This document shows, in pieces, positions 27,084 through 37,632 of a stretch of 64,000 nt of DNA. Every line of letters starts with the position of its first letter. Positions within the stretch are counted from its first letter, which is position 1. The DNA is from Salinirubrum litoreum. GTDB lineage: Archaea > Halobacteriota > Halobacteria > Halobacteriales > Haloferacaceae. The notes under the pieces are model-generated. The model searched no databases, was not told the DNA's origin, and saw nothing but the letters and a program-made list of their open reading frames with translations. Position numbers and translations under genes: made by a program. The stretch lies in contig NZ_JAJCVJ010000001.1 of the NCBI RefSeq assembly GCF_020567425.1, forward strand, positions 1,644,231-1,708,230. The letters run 5' to 3'.

Positions 27084-27776
27084 TCAGTCGTCGGCCGTGA
27101 CGGGTTCGGCTTCGGCGGCTTCCTTCTCAGCTTCCGCCTCGGCCTTCTCCTCGGCTTCCTTCTTGTTCTTGATCTTCTTCAGGCGGAAGATCTCCTCACG
27201 CTCCTGCTCTTCGAGTTTCTGCTCGATGTACTCCTGGTTCTCGTAGAGGTCGGGCAGGAGTTTGAACTCCAGTGCGTTCACGCGGCGCTTCGTGGTCTCG
27301 ATCTCTTCGAGCATCTTCTTCATCGCCGTCTCGACCTCGGCGGCGAGGATGATCGTCTCCAGCAGTTCCTCGTAGGCGTCTGCGGCCTCGTCGATACGCG
27401 CCGAGGAGCCGAGCAGACCGTAGCCGCGCTGGTCGAGACTCTTCTTCACGCGCGAAGACTCGATCTGGGGGACGACGACACCCATGATGTTCTTCGACTG
27501 CGTGGTGATCTCGGGGTGTTCCTTCAGGGCGGCGGCCGCACCGCGGACCGCCACGTCGCCCTCCATGGCACGGGCCATGTTGATCTTGCGCTGAGCGCGC
27601 TGGTAGTCGTCCGACAGGTCGGAGCGCACGTCCTGTGCCTGGTCGAGGATGTCCATGAACTCCATGATCAGCCCGTCACGCTTCTGTTCGAGCGTGTCGT
27701 GGCCCCGCTCGGAGAGTTCGATCCGGTCCTCGATGGCCATGAGGTTCTTTCGGGTGGGTTTGACGTCTTCGGCCAT
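27084..27776 (-). CDS. atpD: A-type ATP synthase subunit D
   Basis: Central stalk subunit of the archaeal ATP synthase that couples rotation of the K ring to catalysis in A3B3. The 230-residue protein is helical throughout: [19 protein letters not shown] begins the N-terminal helix and the paired C-terminal helix includes [22 protein letters not shown] and [15 protein letters not shown] tail rich in Glu, Lys and Ala is typical of halophiles. Unlike the other subunit genes it is separated from atpB by two unrelated genes and has its own promoter-like box at about 27804-27820. Confidence 0.94.
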   Translation of the reverse strand: MAEDVKPTRKNLMAIEDRIELSERGHDTLEQKRDGLIMEFMDILDQAQDVRSDLSDDYQRAQRKINMARAMEGDVAVRGAAAALKEHPEITTQSKNIMGVVVPQIESSRVKKSLDQRGYGLLGSSARIDEAADAYEELLETIILAAEVETAMKKMLEEIETTKRRVNALEFKLLPDLYENQEYIEQKLEEQEREEIFRLKKIKNKKEAEEKAEAEAEKEAAEAEPVTADD

Positions 27777-28161
27777 TCGTTGCCGCCACCTTGACGGCGG
27801 AGGCTGTTAACCTTTTTCAGTCGATGCGCGCTCGGTTCGGCCGACTGGTCGACGGACACCGTGAACGGACCAGTGTGAGTCTTTCCGTGTGTAGACGGTA
27901 CTCGAACCGCCGCGCAAGTCGCTGACGGAGGCGGAGCGACACACTGGCGCGGTGGGGTGCAGGGGGCCGCCTCGCGCCACGCATTCAGCACGGCTGCTGG
28001 AACTCCTCGCTGTGTGAGGAACTCGACACAACCGTCCGGGGCGAACGGTGGTGCTCGGTCGGTACGAGGACCGTAGTTTCGCGTCGACGGTCGGTCTGTG
28101 CGTGGTAAAATCGCCACTCGAATTGAACTGCGCTGGACGTCTCGGGACCGTCGAGGGTACC
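27777..28161. other. Intergenic region between divergent atpD and WD40 genes
   Basis: Holds the probable atpD promoter and, near 28080-28160, the leader of the WD40 gene. The remaining sequence has no convincing gene, RNA or repeat. Confidence 0.5.
27804..27820 (-). promoter_or_regulatory. Probable atpD promoter
   Basis: On the minus strand the sequence CTGAAAAAGGTTAACAG lies 28-44 bp upstream of the atpD ATG. The A-rich BRE-like part followed by a GTTAAC box is the expected spacing for a short-leader haloarchaeal transcript. Confidence 0.45.
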
Positions 28162-29028
28162 ATGTCCGACGCGACCGCGACCGTCCACGCTCACGAGAGA
28201 TACGCGCTGCCACTCGCATTCGCCGCCGACGGCGAGCGACTCTACACTGGCGGATTCGACGGAACCGTCTCAGTCTGGGACACTGACGACTGGACGGAGG
28301 CTGTGACCGTTCAGGCACACGAACAGAATGTCAACTGTGGGGCCATCACCACCGACGACCGCCTGGTGACTGGGTCGACGGACACGTCACTCCGGGTGTG
28401 GTCGTCTGACCTCGCCGACCGCGTGACGTCGCTCGACGGGCACGCGAAGACCGTCGCCGGGGTGGCCAGTCGTCCGTCGACCCCGCTCGTCGCCTCGGCG
28501 TCCTACGACACGACCGTTCGTGTGTGGAACCTCGCGAACGACGTGTCGCCACTCGTCTTGGAGGGCCACTCCGGTAACGTGACCGAGGTCGCGTTCGTCG
28601 ACGAGTCGACGCTCGTCTCCGGTGGCGTCGGCGACGAGTTCGTGGTCTGGTCGCTCGACTCGGGAGCGGAAGTGGCGCGAGTCGACGGCCACGGGCAGGC
28701 GGTCTCCGGTCTCGCCGCCCGGGGAGAGACGGAGGTGTGGTCGGTCGGATACAACGGGCGTGTCCGTCGCTGGTCCACCGACGATTGGACCGCGAGTACG
28801 ACGGTCGAGTTAGCGGGAGCCCAGAAGCCGTCTGGCATCGCCGTCAATCAGCAGACGGGCGACGTTGCAGTAACTCGTGACGGTGGTGTCGTCGTCCTCG
28901 ACTCGGCCGGCGACTCGCGACAGGTGCACTCCGCGCCCATCAAGGGTATCACCGACCCCCTCTGGTCGAACGACGGGGAGACACTGTACGTCGGCGGCGC
29001 AGACGGGAAGATTCGGACGTATCACTGA
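28162..29028 (+). CDS. WD40-repeat beta-propeller protein
   Basis: A 288-residue protein made of seven WD40-like repeats and little else. Each repeat ends in a W-D/W-S type dipeptide: GTVSVWDTDD, TSLRVWSSDL, TTVRVWNLAN, EFVVWSLDSG, RVRRWSTDD, with two divergent final blades (GGVVVLDSAG and GKIRTYH). GH or AH dipeptides begin most repeats. Seven blades make a complete closed propeller, normally a scaffold for protein-protein contacts. No signal peptide, so it is cytoplasmic. It lies on the opposite strand inside the ATP synthase gene cluster. The ATG at 28162 begins directly before the first blade. Confidence 0.88.
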   Translation: MSDATATVHAHERYALPLAFAADGERLYTGGFDGTVSVWDTDDWTEAVTVQAHEQNVNCGAITTDDRLVTGSTDTSLRVWSSDLADRVTSLDGHAKTVAGVASRPSTPLVASASYDTTVRVWNLANDVSPLVLEGHSGNVTEVAFVDESTLVSGGVGDEFVVWSLDSGAEVARVDGHGQAVSGLAARGETEVWSVGYNGRVRRWSTDDWTASTTVELAGAQKPSGIAVNQQTGDVAVTRDGGVVVLDSAGDSRQVHSAPIKGITDPLWSNDGETLYVGGADGKIRTYH

Positions 29029-29109
29029 GAGCGAGAAGGTCTCTCCCGTATCGGTCGCTCGGGGTCTCGCCAGTGGTCCAGACCCGATTCGGGCAGCGTG
29101 ACGGCCCGG

Positions 29110-29694
29110 TCAGTTCCCCTGGATCGCGTCGATGACCATCGCGGCGGCGATGACGGGTTCCTTCGGCACGTCGCTCGCGTCGTCGATGGTGATCTCGTAG
29201 CGATCCCGCAGCGAGAACTGGCCGTCGATGTTGCCGACGTGGTCGCCGCTGGCGTCGGTGATCTCGTACTTGTGCGGGATCAACTGGCCGAACGGGAGGA
29301 CGTTCCGGGCGATGGTCGTCGCGGCACCACGGGAGTCGATCTGGGCGATCTTCGCTTCGGTCTCGGCGTCGCGGATCGTCCAGGTGTCCTGCAGGATGGA
29401 GTAGTCGTTGTCGAGGATGACGAGGTCCTCGCCGGTCTGGCTGTCGGTCAACACGTAGTTGCCGGCCACGTCGACGATGCCGCCGGCGTTCACCTCGAAG
29501 ACCTCGGTCCCGTCGGCGTCGACGAAGGGGAACTGCTCTTTCAGCTTGAACATCTTCTGTTTCCCCCGCAGGACGACGTTGCCCGCCTCGTCCATCGCCT
29601 TGTACTTGTTCCGGATGAAGCTCTGCTCGACGGTGTAGGCGTCGTCTGTCAGTTCGATGCCCGCGATGTCGTACTTGCTACTCGTATCGCTCAT
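29110..29694 (-). CDS. LURP-one-related (Tubby C-terminal-like) protein
   Basis: A 194-residue protein with the LURP-one/Tub_2 pattern: YTVEQSFIRNKYKAMDEAGNVV, then LRGKQKMFKLKEQFPFVDADG, DTWTIRDAETEAKIAQID and the final GQFSLRDRYEITIDDASDVPKEPVIAAAMVIDAI. The fold is a 12-stranded barrel around a central helix; related phospholipid scramblases and Tubby proteins bind membranes. No function is established for archaeal copies. It sits between atpB and atpD, about 110 bp downstream of atpB, and could be transcribed with the synthase genes. Confidence 0.85.
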   Translation of the reverse strand: MSDTSSKYDIAGIELTDDAYTVEQSFIRNKYKAMDEAGNVVLRGKQKMFKLKEQFPFVDADGTEVFEVNAGGIVDVAGNYVLTDSQTGEDLVILDNDYSILQDTWTIRDAETEAKIAQIDSRGAATTIARNVLPFGQLIPHKYEITDASGDHVGNIDGQFSLRDRYEITIDDASDVPKEPVIAAAMVIDAIQGN

Positions 29695-29803
29695 ACCACG
29701 GCAGTCAGAACGCGGACATTTCAAATTGCCGGAGCGTGACCCGGAGAGAAGTCGTGACTGGACGGGACTGTGGCGCAGAAAAGGGTCGTCGCGAGTGTGC
29801 CGA

Positions 29804-31222
29804 TCAGTCGGCGGCGACTTCTTCGACTTCCTCGTCGCGGTAGTGCTCCTCGATGAGCTCCTCGTCGATCCGGTTGAGCTCGGCCTTCGGGAGCATCGAC
29901 AGCAGGTCCCAGCCGATCTCGATGGTGTCGTCGATCGAGCGGTTCGTGTCGAAGCCCTGGTCGACGAACTCCGCCTCGAACCGGTCGGCGAAGTCGAGGT
30001 ACTTGTTGTCACGCTCCGAGAGCGCCTCGCGGCCGACGATGTTCACGAGGTCGCGCAGGTCCTCACCCTCCGCGTACGCCGCGTACATCTGGTCGGACAC
30101 GTCGGCGTGGTCGGCGCGGGTCAGGCCCTCGCCGATGCCGTCGTCCATCAGCCGTGACAGACTCGGGAGCACCTGGATCGGCGGCTGGACGCCCTGACTG
30201 TTGAGCGGGCGATCCACGTAGATCTGCCCCTCGGTGATGTAGCCGGTCAGGTCCGGGATCGGGTGGGTGTCGTCGTCACCCGGCATCGTCAGGATCGGGA
30301 TCTGCGTCACCGACCCCTCACGACCCTTGATCCGGCCGGCACGCTCGTACAGCGTCGCCAGGTCGGTGTACATGTAGCCGGGGTAGCCACGGCGACCCGG
30401 CACCTCCTCGCGGGCGGCACCGATCTCACGCAGGGCCTCACAGTAGTTGGTCATGTCCGTCAGGATGACCAGCACGTGGTAGCCCTTGTCGAAGGCGAGG
30501 TACTCGGCCGTCGTGAGCGCGAGTCGCGGCGTGACCGTCCGCTCGACGGCGGGGTCGTCCGCGAGGTTCATGAAGACGACAGAGCGTTCGAGTGCGCCCG
30601 TGCGCTCGAAGTCTTCCATGAACTCGTTGGCCTCTTCCTGGGTGATCCCCATCGCGCCGAAGATCACGGCGAACTCGGAGCCGTCCTCGTCGTCGCCCTC
30701 GCCCTCGCTCTCCTCCGGCACGGTCGCCTGCCGGGCGACCTGCAGTGCCAGGTCGTTGTGCGGCAGGCCGGACCCGGAGAAGATCGGGAGCTTCTGGCCC
30801 CGGACGAGCGTGTTCATCCCGTCGATGGCGGAGACGCCCGTCTGGATGAACTCCTCGGGGTACTCACGCGAGTAGGGGTTGATCGCCTCGCCGACGATGT
30901 CGCGTTTCTCCTCGGGGACGATCTCCGGGCCGCCGTCGATCGGCTGGCCGGAGCCGTCGAGGACGCGCCCGAGCAGATCCTCGGTGAGGTCCATCTTCAG
31001 CGTCTCGCCGAGGAAGCGGACGGACGCGTTGCGGTCGATGCCGGTGGTACCCTCGAACACCTGGATGGCGACGAGGCCGTCCTCGCTCTCGAGGACCTGG
31101 CCGCGCTTGGTCTCGCCGTCCGGCGTCTCGATCTCGACCATCTCGTCGTAGCCGATCGGTTGGTCGACCTCGGCGAACACCAGTGGGCCGCTGATCTCTG
31201 TGATCGTCTTGTACTCTTTCAT
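29804..31222 (-). CDS. atpB: A-type ATP synthase subunit B
   Basis: Regulatory, non-catalytic nucleotide-binding subunit of the A3B3 head. The 472-residue protein has the B-subunit signature: the degenerate P-loop region [21 protein letters not shown], and [26 protein letters not shown] near the C-terminal third. It begins [16 protein letters not shown]. The ATG overlaps the atpA stop by one base (TGATG), so the two are translationally coupled, which helps equal production of A and B. Confidence 0.97.
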   Translation of the reverse strand: MKEYKTITEISGPLVFAEVDQPIGYDEMVEIETPDGETKRGQVLESEDGLVAIQVFEGTTGIDRNASVRFLGETLKMDLTEDLLGRVLDGSGQPIDGGPEIVPEEKRDIVGEAINPYSREYPEEFIQTGVSAIDGMNTLVRGQKLPIFSGSGLPHNDLALQVARQATVPEESEGEGDDEDGSEFAVIFGAMGITQEEANEFMEDFERTGALERSVVFMNLADDPAVERTVTPRLALTTAEYLAFDKGYHVLVILTDMTNYCEALREIGAAREEVPGRRGYPGYMYTDLATLYERAGRIKGREGSVTQIPILTMPGDDDTHPIPDLTGYITEGQIYVDRPLNSQGVQPPIQVLPSLSRLMDDGIGEGLTRADHADVSDQMYAAYAEGEDLRDLVNIVGREALSERDNKYLDFADRFEAEFVDQGFDTNRSIDDTIEIGWDLLSMLPKAELNRIDEELIEEHYRDEEVEEVAAD

Positions 31223-32982
31223 CAGTAGAGCTCCCGGAGTTCTTCCGCGATGTCGTCTTTCAGTTCGTCGATGAACTCCTCGTAGTCTTCCTGCACGCCG
31301 ATCCGGTTGATCTGGGGAGCCGACTCGATGTCGGTGATCTCCTCGACCGGGACACCCGCGTCGAGTGCGTCGAACGCCTCGTCGTTGAGTTTCTTGATCG
31401 CCGTCAGCGTCAGGTAGGTCTTCTCCGGCGGACAGAAGGTGTCGACCGGGTGGAAGGCGTTCTGCTGGAGGTACGCCTCACGCAGGTAGCGGGCGATCTC
31501 CAGGGTCAGCTGCTGGTCTTCGGGCAGGGCGTCCTTCCCGACGAGCTGGACGATCTCGCGGAGTTCGTCCTCCTCGTCTAAGGTGTCGACGGCCCACTGC
31601 CGGATCTCCGGCCAGTCCTCGGAGACGTTCTCCTGGAACCACGGATCGAGCTGTTCCCGGTACAGCGAGTACGACTCGTTCCAGTTGATCGCCGGGAAGT
31701 GCCGACGCTCGGCGAGGTCGGCGTCCAGCGCCCAGAACGTCTTCACGATACGCAGGGTGTTCTGCGTGACCGGCTCCGAGAAGTCACCGCCCGGCGGGGA
31801 GACCGCCCCGATGACGGAGACGGACCCCTCCGAGCCGTTGATGTTCTCGAAGTAGCCGGCCCGCTCGTAGAACTGCGAGAGCCGGGCGGCGAGGTACGCG
31901 GGGTACCCCTCCTCGCCGGGCATCTCCTCCAGCCGGGAGGAGATCTCGCGCATGGCCTCGGCCCACCGCGAGGTGGAGTCGGCCATCAGCGCCACGTCGT
32001 AGCCCATGTCGCGGTAGAACTCGGCGATGGTGATGCCGGTGTACACACACGACTCGCGGGCGGCGACGGGCATGTTCGAGGTGTTGGCGATGAGCGAGGT
32101 GCGGGCCATCAGCGGGTTGCCCGTCGACGGGTCTTCCAGTTCCGGGAAGTCGTCGATCACCTCGGTCATCTCGTTGCCGCGCTCCCCACAGCCGACGTAG
32201 ACGATGATGTCCGCGTCGGCGTACTTGGCGAGCTGGTGCTGGGTGACGGTCTTGCCGGAGCCGAACGGTCCCGGAATCGCCGCCGTCCCACCCTTCGCGA
32301 TGGGGAACAGCCCGTCGAGGATGCGCTGACCGGACACCAGCGGCGTCCGGGGCGTCTTCTTGTTGTTCGCGGGCCGCGCGTCACGGACCGGCCACTCCTG
32401 GTGCATCGAGATCTCCTCGCCGGTGTCGAGTTCGACGACCGTCTCCTCGACGGTGAACTCGCCCGACTCGACGGCGACGACCTCGCCACCCTCGAAGTCC
32501 GGCGGGACCATCACCTTGTGCGTGATCGTCACCGTCTCCTCGACGGTGCCGACCACGTCACCCGGTGCGACCTCGTCGCCTTCCTCGACCTGCGGGGTGA
32601 ACTCCCACTCCTTCTCGAGGTCGATGCCCGGTGCGTCGACACCTCGGTCGAGGAACGCGCTGCCCATCTTCGATTCCAGTACGTCGAGCGGGCGCTGGAC
32701 ACCGTCGTAGATACTGTCCAGCATACCGGGACCGAGGTCGACCGACAGCGGCTCGCCCGTGTTCTCGACGGGTTCACCGGGGCCGACCCCCGACGTCTCC
32801 TCGTACACCTGAATGGTCGTGATGTCACCCTCGATCTCGATGACCTCACCCATCAGCCCTTCGTCGCCGACGTAGACGACGTCGTTCATCCGGGCGTCGA
32901 GGTCTCGGGCTGTCACGACCGGCCCACTCACGCTTGCGATCACGCCGTCCTCGCGGACGGTCTGTTGTGTTGCCTGACTCAT
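31222..32982 (-). CDS. atpA: A-type ATP synthase catalytic subunit A
   Basis: Catalytic subunit of the A3B3 head. The 586-residue protein contains the A-specific non-homologous bulge (about residues 115-190) and the P-loop [19 protein letters not shown], followed by [14 protein letters not shown] with the catalytic glutamate and [19 protein letters not shown]. Length fits an intein-free enzyme. It lies 2 bp downstream of atpF and 1 bp overlaps atpB. Confidence 0.97.
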   Translation of the reverse strand: MSQATQQTVREDGVIASVSGPVVTARDLDARMNDVVYVGDEGLMGEVIEIEGDITTIQVYEETSGVGPGEPVENTGEPLSVDLGPGMLDSIYDGVQRPLDVLESKMGSAFLDRGVDAPGIDLEKEWEFTPQVEEGDEVAPGDVVGTVEETVTITHKVMVPPDFEGGEVVAVESGEFTVEETVVELDTGEEISMHQEWPVRDARPANNKKTPRTPLVSGQRILDGLFPIAKGGTAAIPGPFGSGKTVTQHQLAKYADADIIVYVGCGERGNEMTEVIDDFPELEDPSTGNPLMARTSLIANTSNMPVAARESCVYTGITIAEFYRDMGYDVALMADSTSRWAEAMREISSRLEEMPGEEGYPAYLAARLSQFYERAGYFENINGSEGSVSVIGAVSPPGGDFSEPVTQNTLRIVKTFWALDADLAERRHFPAINWNESYSLYREQLDPWFQENVSEDWPEIRQWAVDTLDEEDELREIVQLVGKDALPEDQQLTLEIARYLREAYLQQNAFHPVDTFCPPEKTYLTLTAIKKLNDEAFDALDAGVPVEEITDIESAPQINRIGVQEDYEEFIDELKDDIAEELRELY

Positions 32983-32984
32983 TG

Positions 32985-33311
32985 TTAGTCCTCGTCCATC
33001 AGGTCGATCCCGATGGCTCGTTTGATCTGGTCGCGGAGTCCGCCGCCGCCCGCACCGCTCTCGCCGAGGGTCACGAGCGTCGGCTCGATACTCCCCTCGA
33101 CCGACTCCCGGACCGACCGGGAGAGGTACTCGAGGTCCTCGTCGTACATCACGATGATGCCGACCTCCTCGTCCGAAAGCGTTCGGGTGACGGCGTCGTC
33201 CAGCTGTGCGTCTTTCTCCGCTTCGGGGACGTTCTCGAACTTCCGAACGCCCGCGAGCCGGAATCCGGTGGTGAAGTCCGGACTGCCGATGACGGCGATC
33301 TCCTGGCTCAT
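32985..33311 (-). CDS. atpF: A-type ATP synthase subunit F
   Basis: Small central-stalk subunit that binds subunit D and can influence ATP hydrolysis. The 108-residue product starts [22 protein letters not shown], matching the Rossmann-like F subunit, and continues with [15 protein letters not shown]. The gene overlaps atpC by 4 bp upstream and lies 2 bp before atpA, so it is an internal gene of the operon. Confidence 0.93.
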   Translation of the reverse strand: MSQEIAVIGSPDFTTGFRLAGVRKFENVPEAEKDAQLDDAVTRTLSDEEVGIIVMYDEDLEYLSRSVRESVEGSIEPTLVTLGESGAGGGGLRDQIKRAIGIDLMDED

Positions 33312-34357
33312 ATGATCACCAGCTCCTGTTCGATCTCCTCCGGGGACAGCCCGGCCTCCTTGGCGCGGGCGATGGCCCGGATGTTGTCGACCTCACGCTC
33401 CTTGGCGAGGATGAACGAGATCACCGGCGTCACCGACAGCGGGAAGACGCCCCCGAGGCTGTCGGCGTACTCGAGCAGTGCGCCGTCGAGCGCGTGCTCG
33501 AACGCGATGAGACTCTCGGCCTCCTCCAGTTCGCGGAGCGCGTCCGAGAGGTCGTCGCCGTAGGTACTCTCCCGGATCGCGTTGACCAGTTCGTCCTGGT
33601 TGTTCGCCAGCGCCGCCAGTTCCGTCGCGGAGAAGAGTCGACCGCCCTCGATGTAGTACTCCGAGGGGTCGATGTCGGCACCACTGCGCGCGAGGCGGAG
33701 CGCGTTCCGGGCGTTCCGGAAGTCGATCTCCGCCTCCAGGAACTCGACGTACAGCGACAGCGCCTCGCTGTTCGCGCGGATGTCGCCGAGCAGGTTCTCG
33801 TAGAACGTCCGGTCGACCGCGTTCTCGAGCGGGACGAGGACGCCGGTCTCCTCGTAGTCCTCGAACGCGTCTTCGAGGGCGGGACCGAACATCGTCCGGT
33901 CGAGCGCCTCGATCACGGCCTCGATGTCGCCGGCGTCGAGCAGTCGCGTCAACAACTGCTCGTCGAACTCGCCGGCCCGGATCAGGTCGGTCTCGATGTC
34001 GTCACGACTCGCGCCCGAGTAGACGCCCCGGATCACCGTCTTCACGTTCCAGGCGTCGAACTTCCGGAGGTAGCGGGCGATCAGGTCGTACAGCCGGCCG
34101 TCGGCCCAGTCCAGGATGTCCTCGAACTGCGCGGCGAGGTTCCGGTTCAGGGCGTACTCGATGAGGTCGACGCCCGAGTGGCGACTCCCGAGTGCGTTGA
34201 TCTCGCGTTCGTACTCCGACTCCTCCATGAACCGGGCGATCTCCGCCGGGCCCATCCGAACGAGCTTCCGGTAGTCGTCGTCGGAGAACAGCGACGCTCG
34301 GCGCGACCGGACGCGAGCGTTGACGTACTCCGGATTTGAACTCCCGGTCGTGCTCAT
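33308..34357 (-). CDS. atpC: A-type ATP synthase subunit C (V-type d)
   Basis: Funnel-shaped subunit that joins the central stalk (D/F) to the K ring. The 349-residue protein is helical, with repeated sections such as [25 protein letters not shown] and [17 protein letters not shown], in agreement with the three homologous bundles of the V-type d subunit. It shares 4-bp overlaps with both atpE and atpF. Confidence 0.93.
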   Translation of the reverse strand: MSTTGSSNPEYVNARVRSRRASLFSDDDYRKLVRMGPAEIARFMEESEYEREINALGSRHSGVDLIEYALNRNLAAQFEDILDWADGRLYDLIARYLRKFDAWNVKTVIRGVYSGASRDDIETDLIRAGEFDEQLLTRLLDAGDIEAVIEALDRTMFGPALEDAFEDYEETGVLVPLENAVDRTFYENLLGDIRANSEALSLYVEFLEAEIDFRNARNALRLARSGADIDPSEYYIEGGRLFSATELAALANNQDELVNAIRESTYGDDLSDALRELEEAESLIAFEHALDGALLEYADSLGGVFPLSVTPVISFILAKEREVDNIRAIARAKEAGLSPEEIEQELVII

Positions 34358-34935
34358 TGGTCGAAGAGTCTGCTGCTGATCGCCTTCAGTTCGTCCTCCC
34401 AGACGCCTTCCAGGATGGAGTCGAAGGTGTTGTTCACGCGAACCCGGGACGTCTCACTCTCCACGACGACACCGCCGAGACAGTCGCGCTCGCCGTCGAG
34501 CGTGAAGCCGTCGTAGTCCGCGAGAATCTCCGTCAGGAGCGCCTCGTCCTGCGGTGCGCCGTAGACCGCGACCGAGTCGTCTCCGTCGAACTCCTCGGCG
34601 GCCGCGTCGAGCAGCGCGCGGGTGAGCTCCTCTCGCTCGTCGCCGTCGATGTCGGCGACGGCCTGCTCGACCCGGTCGTGGACGTCCTCGAGGACGTCAC
34701 GACGGGCTTCGAGCCGTTGCTGTTTCGCTTCGAGCTTCGCGCTGGAGAGCGTCTGTTCGCGCTCCTGTTCGATCTGTCGTTCGACCGCACGCTCCCGCTC
34801 TGCGAGGATCTCCTCGGCGTCCTCCTCGGCCTCGGCGACGATCCGATCGGCCTCCGCTTCGGCCTCCTCGCGGATTTCCTCTGCACGCGCGCGGGCTTCG
34901 TCTCGAATGTCCTCGACGACTGTTTCCAGACTCAT
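34354..34935 (-). CDS. atpE: A-type ATP synthase subunit E
   Basis: Peripheral stalk subunit pairing with H as a coiled coil and binding the A3B3 head through its C-terminal domain. The 193-residue protein starts with a long Glu/Ala/Arg helix (MSLETVVEDIRDEARARAEE) and ends in a globular part with GGVVVESETSRVRVNNTFDSILE, the family signature. It lies 21 bp after atpK and overlaps atpC by 4 bp. Confidence 0.92.
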   Translation of the reverse strand: MSLETVVEDIRDEARARAEEIREEAEAEADRIVAEAEEDAEEILAERERAVERQIEQEREQTLSSAKLEAKQQRLEARRDVLEDVHDRVEQAVADIDGDEREELTRALLDAAAEEFDGDDSVAVYGAPQDEALLTEILADYDGFTLDGERDCLGGVVVESETSRVRVNNTFDSILEGVWEDELKAISSRLFDQ

Positions 34936-34956
34936 GATGGAAAGAGAGGGGGGTGT

Positions 34957-35208
34957 CTAGACGAGGAAGACGACGACCAGCGCGAGAATGACGATGGTCT
35001 CCGGCAGGACCGTCAGGATGAGGCCCCGGACGAACATGTCCTCGTCCTCGGCGGTCGCGCCGACCGCGGCGGCACCGATACCGCGCTCCGCGTACCCGGC
35101 ACCGAGAGCCGCCAGTCCCACGGCGAGGGCGGCACCGGCAGTCGGCGGGATGGCGGGCGATGCGTTCTGCAGTACGACGTCTGTCAGCTGAGTTGCGATG
35201 TCGAACAT
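34957..35208 (-). CDS. atpK: A-type ATP synthase subunit K (membrane ring, c-like)
   Basis: Proteolipid that forms the ion-translocating ring. The 83-residue two-helix hairpin has a Gly/Ala-rich first helix (about 23-50, GAALAVGLAALGAGYAERG) and a second helix (62-82) with VLPETIVILALV, where Glu70 is the ion-binding carboxylate. A single hairpin, not a duplicated 16-kDa form, is present. A gap of 186 bp separates it from atpI, with a TATA-like box at 35277-35283, so it may have its own promoter, consistent with the higher copy number needed for the ring. Confidence 0.95.
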   Translation of the reverse strand: MFDIATQLTDVVLQNASPAIPPTAGAALAVGLAALGAGYAERGIGAAAVGATAEDEDMFVRGLILTVLPETIVILALVVVFLV

Positions 35209-35276
35209 TGTATTGGTAGGTTTCCTGTTGACCGCGTTCCTCTGTTCCGAACAGGCGTATGTGGTCCCAGGTAAGT

Positions 35277-35283
35277 CTTAAAG
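35277..35283 (-). promoter_or_regulatory. Possible internal promoter upstream of atpK
   Basis: The minus-strand sequence GAAGCTTTAAGACTT has a CTTTAAG box about 70 bp upstream of the atpK ATG in the only sizeable gap of the ATP synthase operon. Expected start of transcription is about 25 bp downstream, giving a leader of roughly 45 nt. Confidence 0.4.
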
Positions 35284-35394
35284 CTTCCCAAAACCGTCGG
35301 AGGCCGCCGCTCTCGCACGGACAAGTGTTCGTAACGAACGTCGATATCGGCCGTCCGTCCAGAACGGTGCTGCGGCGAAGGCGAGTGTCTGCGA

Positions 35395-37632
35395 CTACTC
35401 GTCCGTGGTGTACGACCGCTCGTAGCCGAACGGTTCGTACTCCTTGCCGCCGCCGTCGTAGAACTTCCCGAAGAACTCCACGTACTCGAGACGCACCGCC
35501 TGCAGACCGGCGGAGGTGACACCGAGTGCGAGGACGATGACGTGTCCGAGCACCAGCACGACGATCCCGAGCAGCGCCAGCGCGATGCCGCCGTTCACCA
35601 GGCCGGGGAACATCACCGCCTCGGCCCCGTAGTTGGTGACCGCGTACTGCTGGTTGTGCTGGATCATGAAGTGGAACTCGCCGGCGTCGTCCACGTAGGC
35701 CCCGAAGAACAGCAGGTTGACCGTGAAGGCCATCCCCGCCTTCGCCAGCAGGACTGCGGCGATCCGGGTGTACGACACGACGTTGACGAGGGTGTCGAAG
35801 ATCTCGACGACCTCGACGGTCGGGCCGGACAGCAGGAGGAGCGCGCCGACCAGCACGAGCGCGAACCCGAACCACCCGACCGGCTCCGGGAAGCCGGCGA
35901 AGCCGAGTCCGAACGGGTTCCCGTTGAACACGGCCTCGGGGCCGGCGATGAAGCCGGGTTTCACGCCGCCTTCACCGGCGGAGATGGTGCTGAACACGAA
36001 CACCCAGAGACCGTTCATCGCCAGGATCCACGACCCGGTCTCCTGCATCGCCTCTTTGAACCCGTGGAACTCCAGGTCCTCCAGGAACTGGAAGACGTAG
36101 CCCACGTTGAGGTGGAGCAGGCCGATCAGCAGGCTCACCACGAGCCAGCCCTGCGCCCACTCGACCGCGCCGGGCGACAGGCCCTTCTCCATGGGCGGGT
36201 GCGACAGACCGAGTGCGCCCTCCCAGAGGTACTGGCTGATCAGGTGCAGGCCGAAGATCTCGCCGTAGAGGATACCGAAGATCGTCGTGAAGACGCCGGC
36301 GAAGATCGTCACGCCGCCCATGCTCTTCAGCGCGTCGCTGTCGAACTTGGTGTAGAGGTAGTAGCCGATCCCGGTGTAGACGAGTCCGTACCCGAAGTCA
36401 CCGATCATGAACCCGAACAGCACCGGGAACGTCAAGAAGAGGATGATCGTCGGGTCGAACTCCTTGTACTTCGGCTTGCCGACCGCGCCGACGAGCACCT
36501 CGAACGGACTGACCCAGCCGGGGTTGTCCTGCACGACCGGCGGTTCGTCGTCGTTCATCACGACGCCGCCGCCATCCGCGCGCACCTCGTCGCCGTCACT
36601 CGCACTCCCGCCGTCTGCGGCCGTGGGCGTGCCGCCCTCGGCACCGCCGGCCGCGCCGCCGGGCACCTCCTCGCGGACCTTCTCGCTCCCGTCGGCACCG
36701 AAGCTGGCGCGTTCGAGTTCCTCGACTTCCACGTGGTCGCCGACCGTCTCCTGCAGTTGAGAGGCGAACTCGGTGTACCGCTCGGTCGGAATCCACCCCT
36801 CCGCGACGAACGCGTTGTCCGTCGTGGCGAACGAGAGCGGCGCTTCCGTCTTCTGGACGTCGATCGAGAGCTTCTCCTCGGCCGCGAGCAGGAAGCTCGC
36901 CGCGTCGAGTTTCAGTTCGTCCAGTTCGTTCTGGACGGTCGTCAGCTTCGACTCTAGCTGCTGGCGTCGGTGGTTCAGGTCCTGGACGTACTCCTCGGGA
37001 CTCCCCTCGGCGTCCGGAATCGACAGTTGCGTGAACTCGACGCCGACCAGCGCGTCCTGCAGGACGGTCTCGTCTGCGGTGTCGGTCGGGTGTGCGAAGA
37101 CCGCCACGGTACGCCCGCCGGTGAACAGTTCGAAGGCGTCGATACCGTCGGCGTCCACCAGCGCGCGCTCCACGGTCGCCTGGTCGCCCTCGCCGACGAC
37201 GACCTGCAGGGAGTCGTACCCCGAGAGGAGGTCGAGGTCCAGCCCGAGGTCGGCGAACGGCTCGACCGCGTCGAGTTTCTCTTCGACGTCGCGGAGCTCC
37301 GACCGGACGTCGTCCCGCCGGTCGTTGAGGTCGTTCACCTGCTCGCGGACCTCGGCGAGTTCCGCGTCGAGTTTCTCGTCGGTGACGATCTGTGTCGGGC
37401 CGGCGTCCTCCGGCGACACGTCGAGGATGCTCTCGATGGAGCGTACCGTGACGAGTTTGTCGGAGGCGTCCTCGGCACCCTCACCGGGGTTGCCGGGCGC
37501 GAAGCCGTCCCAGGTCCCGTCGTACTCGGTGACGTGCAGGAGGTGCATGTCGTGGACCGTCTCGACGACGTCGTCCATTACCCCCTTCGATCCCGTCACC
37601 GAGACCTTGCTCATCTGCTCAGGTCTGAGCAT
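35395..37632 (-). CDS. atpI: A-type ATP synthase subunit I (V-type a)
   Basis: Membrane stator subunit that forms the ion half-channels facing the K ring. The 745-residue protein has a large cytoplasmic N-terminal domain (to about residue 390), with a Gly/Ala/Asp-rich halophile-type insert near 325-355 (PGGAAGGAEGGTPTAADGG), followed by seven or eight membrane helices with FGFMIGDFGYGLVYTGIGYY and VVSYTRIAAVLLAKAG. The Arg in SYTRIA is the expected essential stator arginine. The ATG lies 14 bp inside the end of atpH. Confidence 0.94.
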   Translation of the reverse strand: MLRPEQMSKVSVTGSKGVMDDVVETVHDMHLLHVTEYDGTWDGFAPGNPGEGAEDASDKLVTVRSIESILDVSPEDAGPTQIVTDEKLDAELAEVREQVNDLNDRRDDVRSELRDVEEKLDAVEPFADLGLDLDLLSGYDSLQVVVGEGDQATVERALVDADGIDAFELFTGGRTVAVFAHPTDTADETVLQDALVGVEFTQLSIPDAEGSPEEYVQDLNHRRQQLESKLTTVQNELDELKLDAASFLLAAEEKLSIDVQKTEAPLSFATTDNAFVAEGWIPTERYTEFASQLQETVGDHVEVEELERASFGADGSEKVREEVPGGAAGGAEGGTPTAADGGSASDGDEVRADGGGVVMNDDEPPVVQDNPGWVSPFEVLVGAVGKPKYKEFDPTIILFLTFPVLFGFMIGDFGYGLVYTGIGYYLYTKFDSDALKSMGGVTIFAGVFTTIFGILYGEIFGLHLISQYLWEGALGLSHPPMEKGLSPGAVEWAQGWLVVSLLIGLLHLNVGYVFQFLEDLEFHGFKEAMQETGSWILAMNGLWVFVFSTISAGEGGVKPGFIAGPEAVFNGNPFGLGFAGFPEPVGWFGFALVLVGALLLLSGPTVEVVEIFDTLVNVVSYTRIAAVLLAKAGMAFTVNLLFFGAYVDDAGEFHFMIQHNQQYAVTNYGAEAVMFPGLVNGGIALALLGIVVLVLGHVIVLALGVTSAGLQAVRLEYVEFFGKFYDGGGKEYEPFGYERSYTTDE

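Noticed and set aside
35326..35338. GTTCGTAACGAAC palindrome downstream of atpI
   Set aside because: Short arms and no T-run; neither a clear terminator nor a known operator.
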